Assembly (NCBI RefSeq): GCF_028453695.1
Contig: NC_135775.1
Coordinates: forward strand, 10,990,046-11,054,045
DNA length: 64,000 nt
Origin: Augochlora pura
Taxonomy: Eukaryota > Arthropoda > Insecta > Hymenoptera > Halictidae
Reading direction: 5' to 3'
Part shown: positions 63,373 through 64,000 of the stretch, in pieces
How the letters are laid out: the number at the start of each line of letters is the position of its first letter
How positions within the stretch are numbered: position 1 is the stretch's first letter
The notes under the pieces: generated by a model
Told to the model about the DNA's origin: nothing
Database searches by the model: none
Seen by the model: only the letters and a program-made list of their open reading frames with translations
Made by a program: the position numbers and the translations under genes

Positions 63373-63922
63373 TTACTGTGAATTATAAACGTCAGACAGG
63401 GTAGTAATTTTTAAGAAGTCTTGAAATAATTGTGGTGTAATCCCCTCACATGCATGGAAAACAACAGTTTTCCTTCTTTCGAACATATGGAAACCGTTTT
63501 CCGAAAAACGGCCACAAATATTCCCTGCTTCCAACCACACAAAAAATGCTACATTGTTAGTTGTCAATTCGCATACTACGTCTGGATAATTGGAATATTT
63601 TCCAGGAATGTAATAATCATTTACTTTGACCTAAAAGAAATGTAGCTGATTAAAAAATTCTAACGTTTCATTATATTTATAGATTGAAGTATGTACTCAC
63701 AGAAACATTTACAGTTGGAAAAACAACAGTTTTAAATCCGTCGTTTGGATATATGTAATTTCTAGGTGCTATTTGAGATCCATTTTCATCTTTTAAAGTA
63801 AGTGTTGTAATGCAATTTGATTTTGTAGATGTATCAGTACGACATTCGGGAATTATTGTAGAATTCAAGAACCATGAGTGTCCGAAAATATTATTGTCAA
63901 TTTTAGTCGCTGCATTTGCATT
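63373..63922 (-). CDS. beta-Man: Beta-mannosidase, C-terminal part
   Basis: The last two exons, 63922-63701 and 63630-63373, are joined in phase by a 70-nt intron; the gene runs off the right edge. They encode 159 residues of the C-terminal immunoglobulin-like domains, including IFGHSWFLNSTIIPECR and the family hallmark FFVWLEAGNICGRFSENGF near the end. Beta-mannosidase is a lysosomal GH2 hydrolase that removes beta-linked mannose in the last step of N-glycan breakdown. The catalytic (beta/alpha)8 barrel and signal peptide lie outside the window, so activity cannot be judged. The minus-strand stop overlaps an AATAAA (TAATAAA), as in TMEM245 facing it. Confidence 0.88.
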
Positions 63923-64000
63923 CTAGAAATATATTATTTATAAATGTCTTAAATAAATTCAATACATTGGTTTTCATATAATGTATACACTTTTTTAATA

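Overview
The window is AT-rich eukaryotic nuclear DNA with short GT-AG introns and insect-type genes. Their protein sequences resemble Hymenoptera (bee or ant) most closely; this is an impression from the proteins and base composition, not a database result. Exon structures were worked out by hand from splice signals, reading phase and known family sequences. Every multi-exon model given as complete closes in frame.

Layout, left to right. The 3' end of a C3orf33-like gene (+) converges on a hemomucin/APMAP gene (-). Next come about 5.8 kb of intergenic DNA holding transposon debris, including a well-bounded MITE with about 265-bp inverted arms and an 8-bp target duplication. A small possible NSL1-like kinetochore gene (+) then converges on an unrecognised 763-residue acidic nuclear-type gene (-), which lies only 168 nt downstream of PIG-H (-). 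A solo LTR (14709-15569) with a 4-bp target duplication follows, then Rab1 (+) and the exocyst gene Sec10 (+). PRMT1 (-) and ARID4/hat-trick (+) are head to head, and five CACGTG E-boxes lie within 1.4 kb across their shared upstream region and PRMT1 intron 1. After these are a stand-alone ZAD-domain gene (-), the giant deubiquitinase gene USP34/puffyeye (+, 3427 residues), TMEM245 (+) and the 3' end of beta-mannosidase (-).

These are mostly conserved single-copy housekeeping genes: membrane traffic (Rab1, Sec10), GPI-anchor synthesis (PIG-H), lysosomal sugar breakdown (beta-mannosidase), chromatin and arginine methylation (ARID4, PRMT1) and deubiquitination (USP34). They do not form one pathway. 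I found no CRISPR array, operon, rRNA or convincing tRNA, and no wholly new biological system. The items most worth checking are the uncharacterised 763-residue gene with its TAATG start and close PIG-H neighbour, the E-box cluster, the two bounded mobile-element insertions, the stop-free 3n introns in puffyeye, and the competing splice donor in Sec10.
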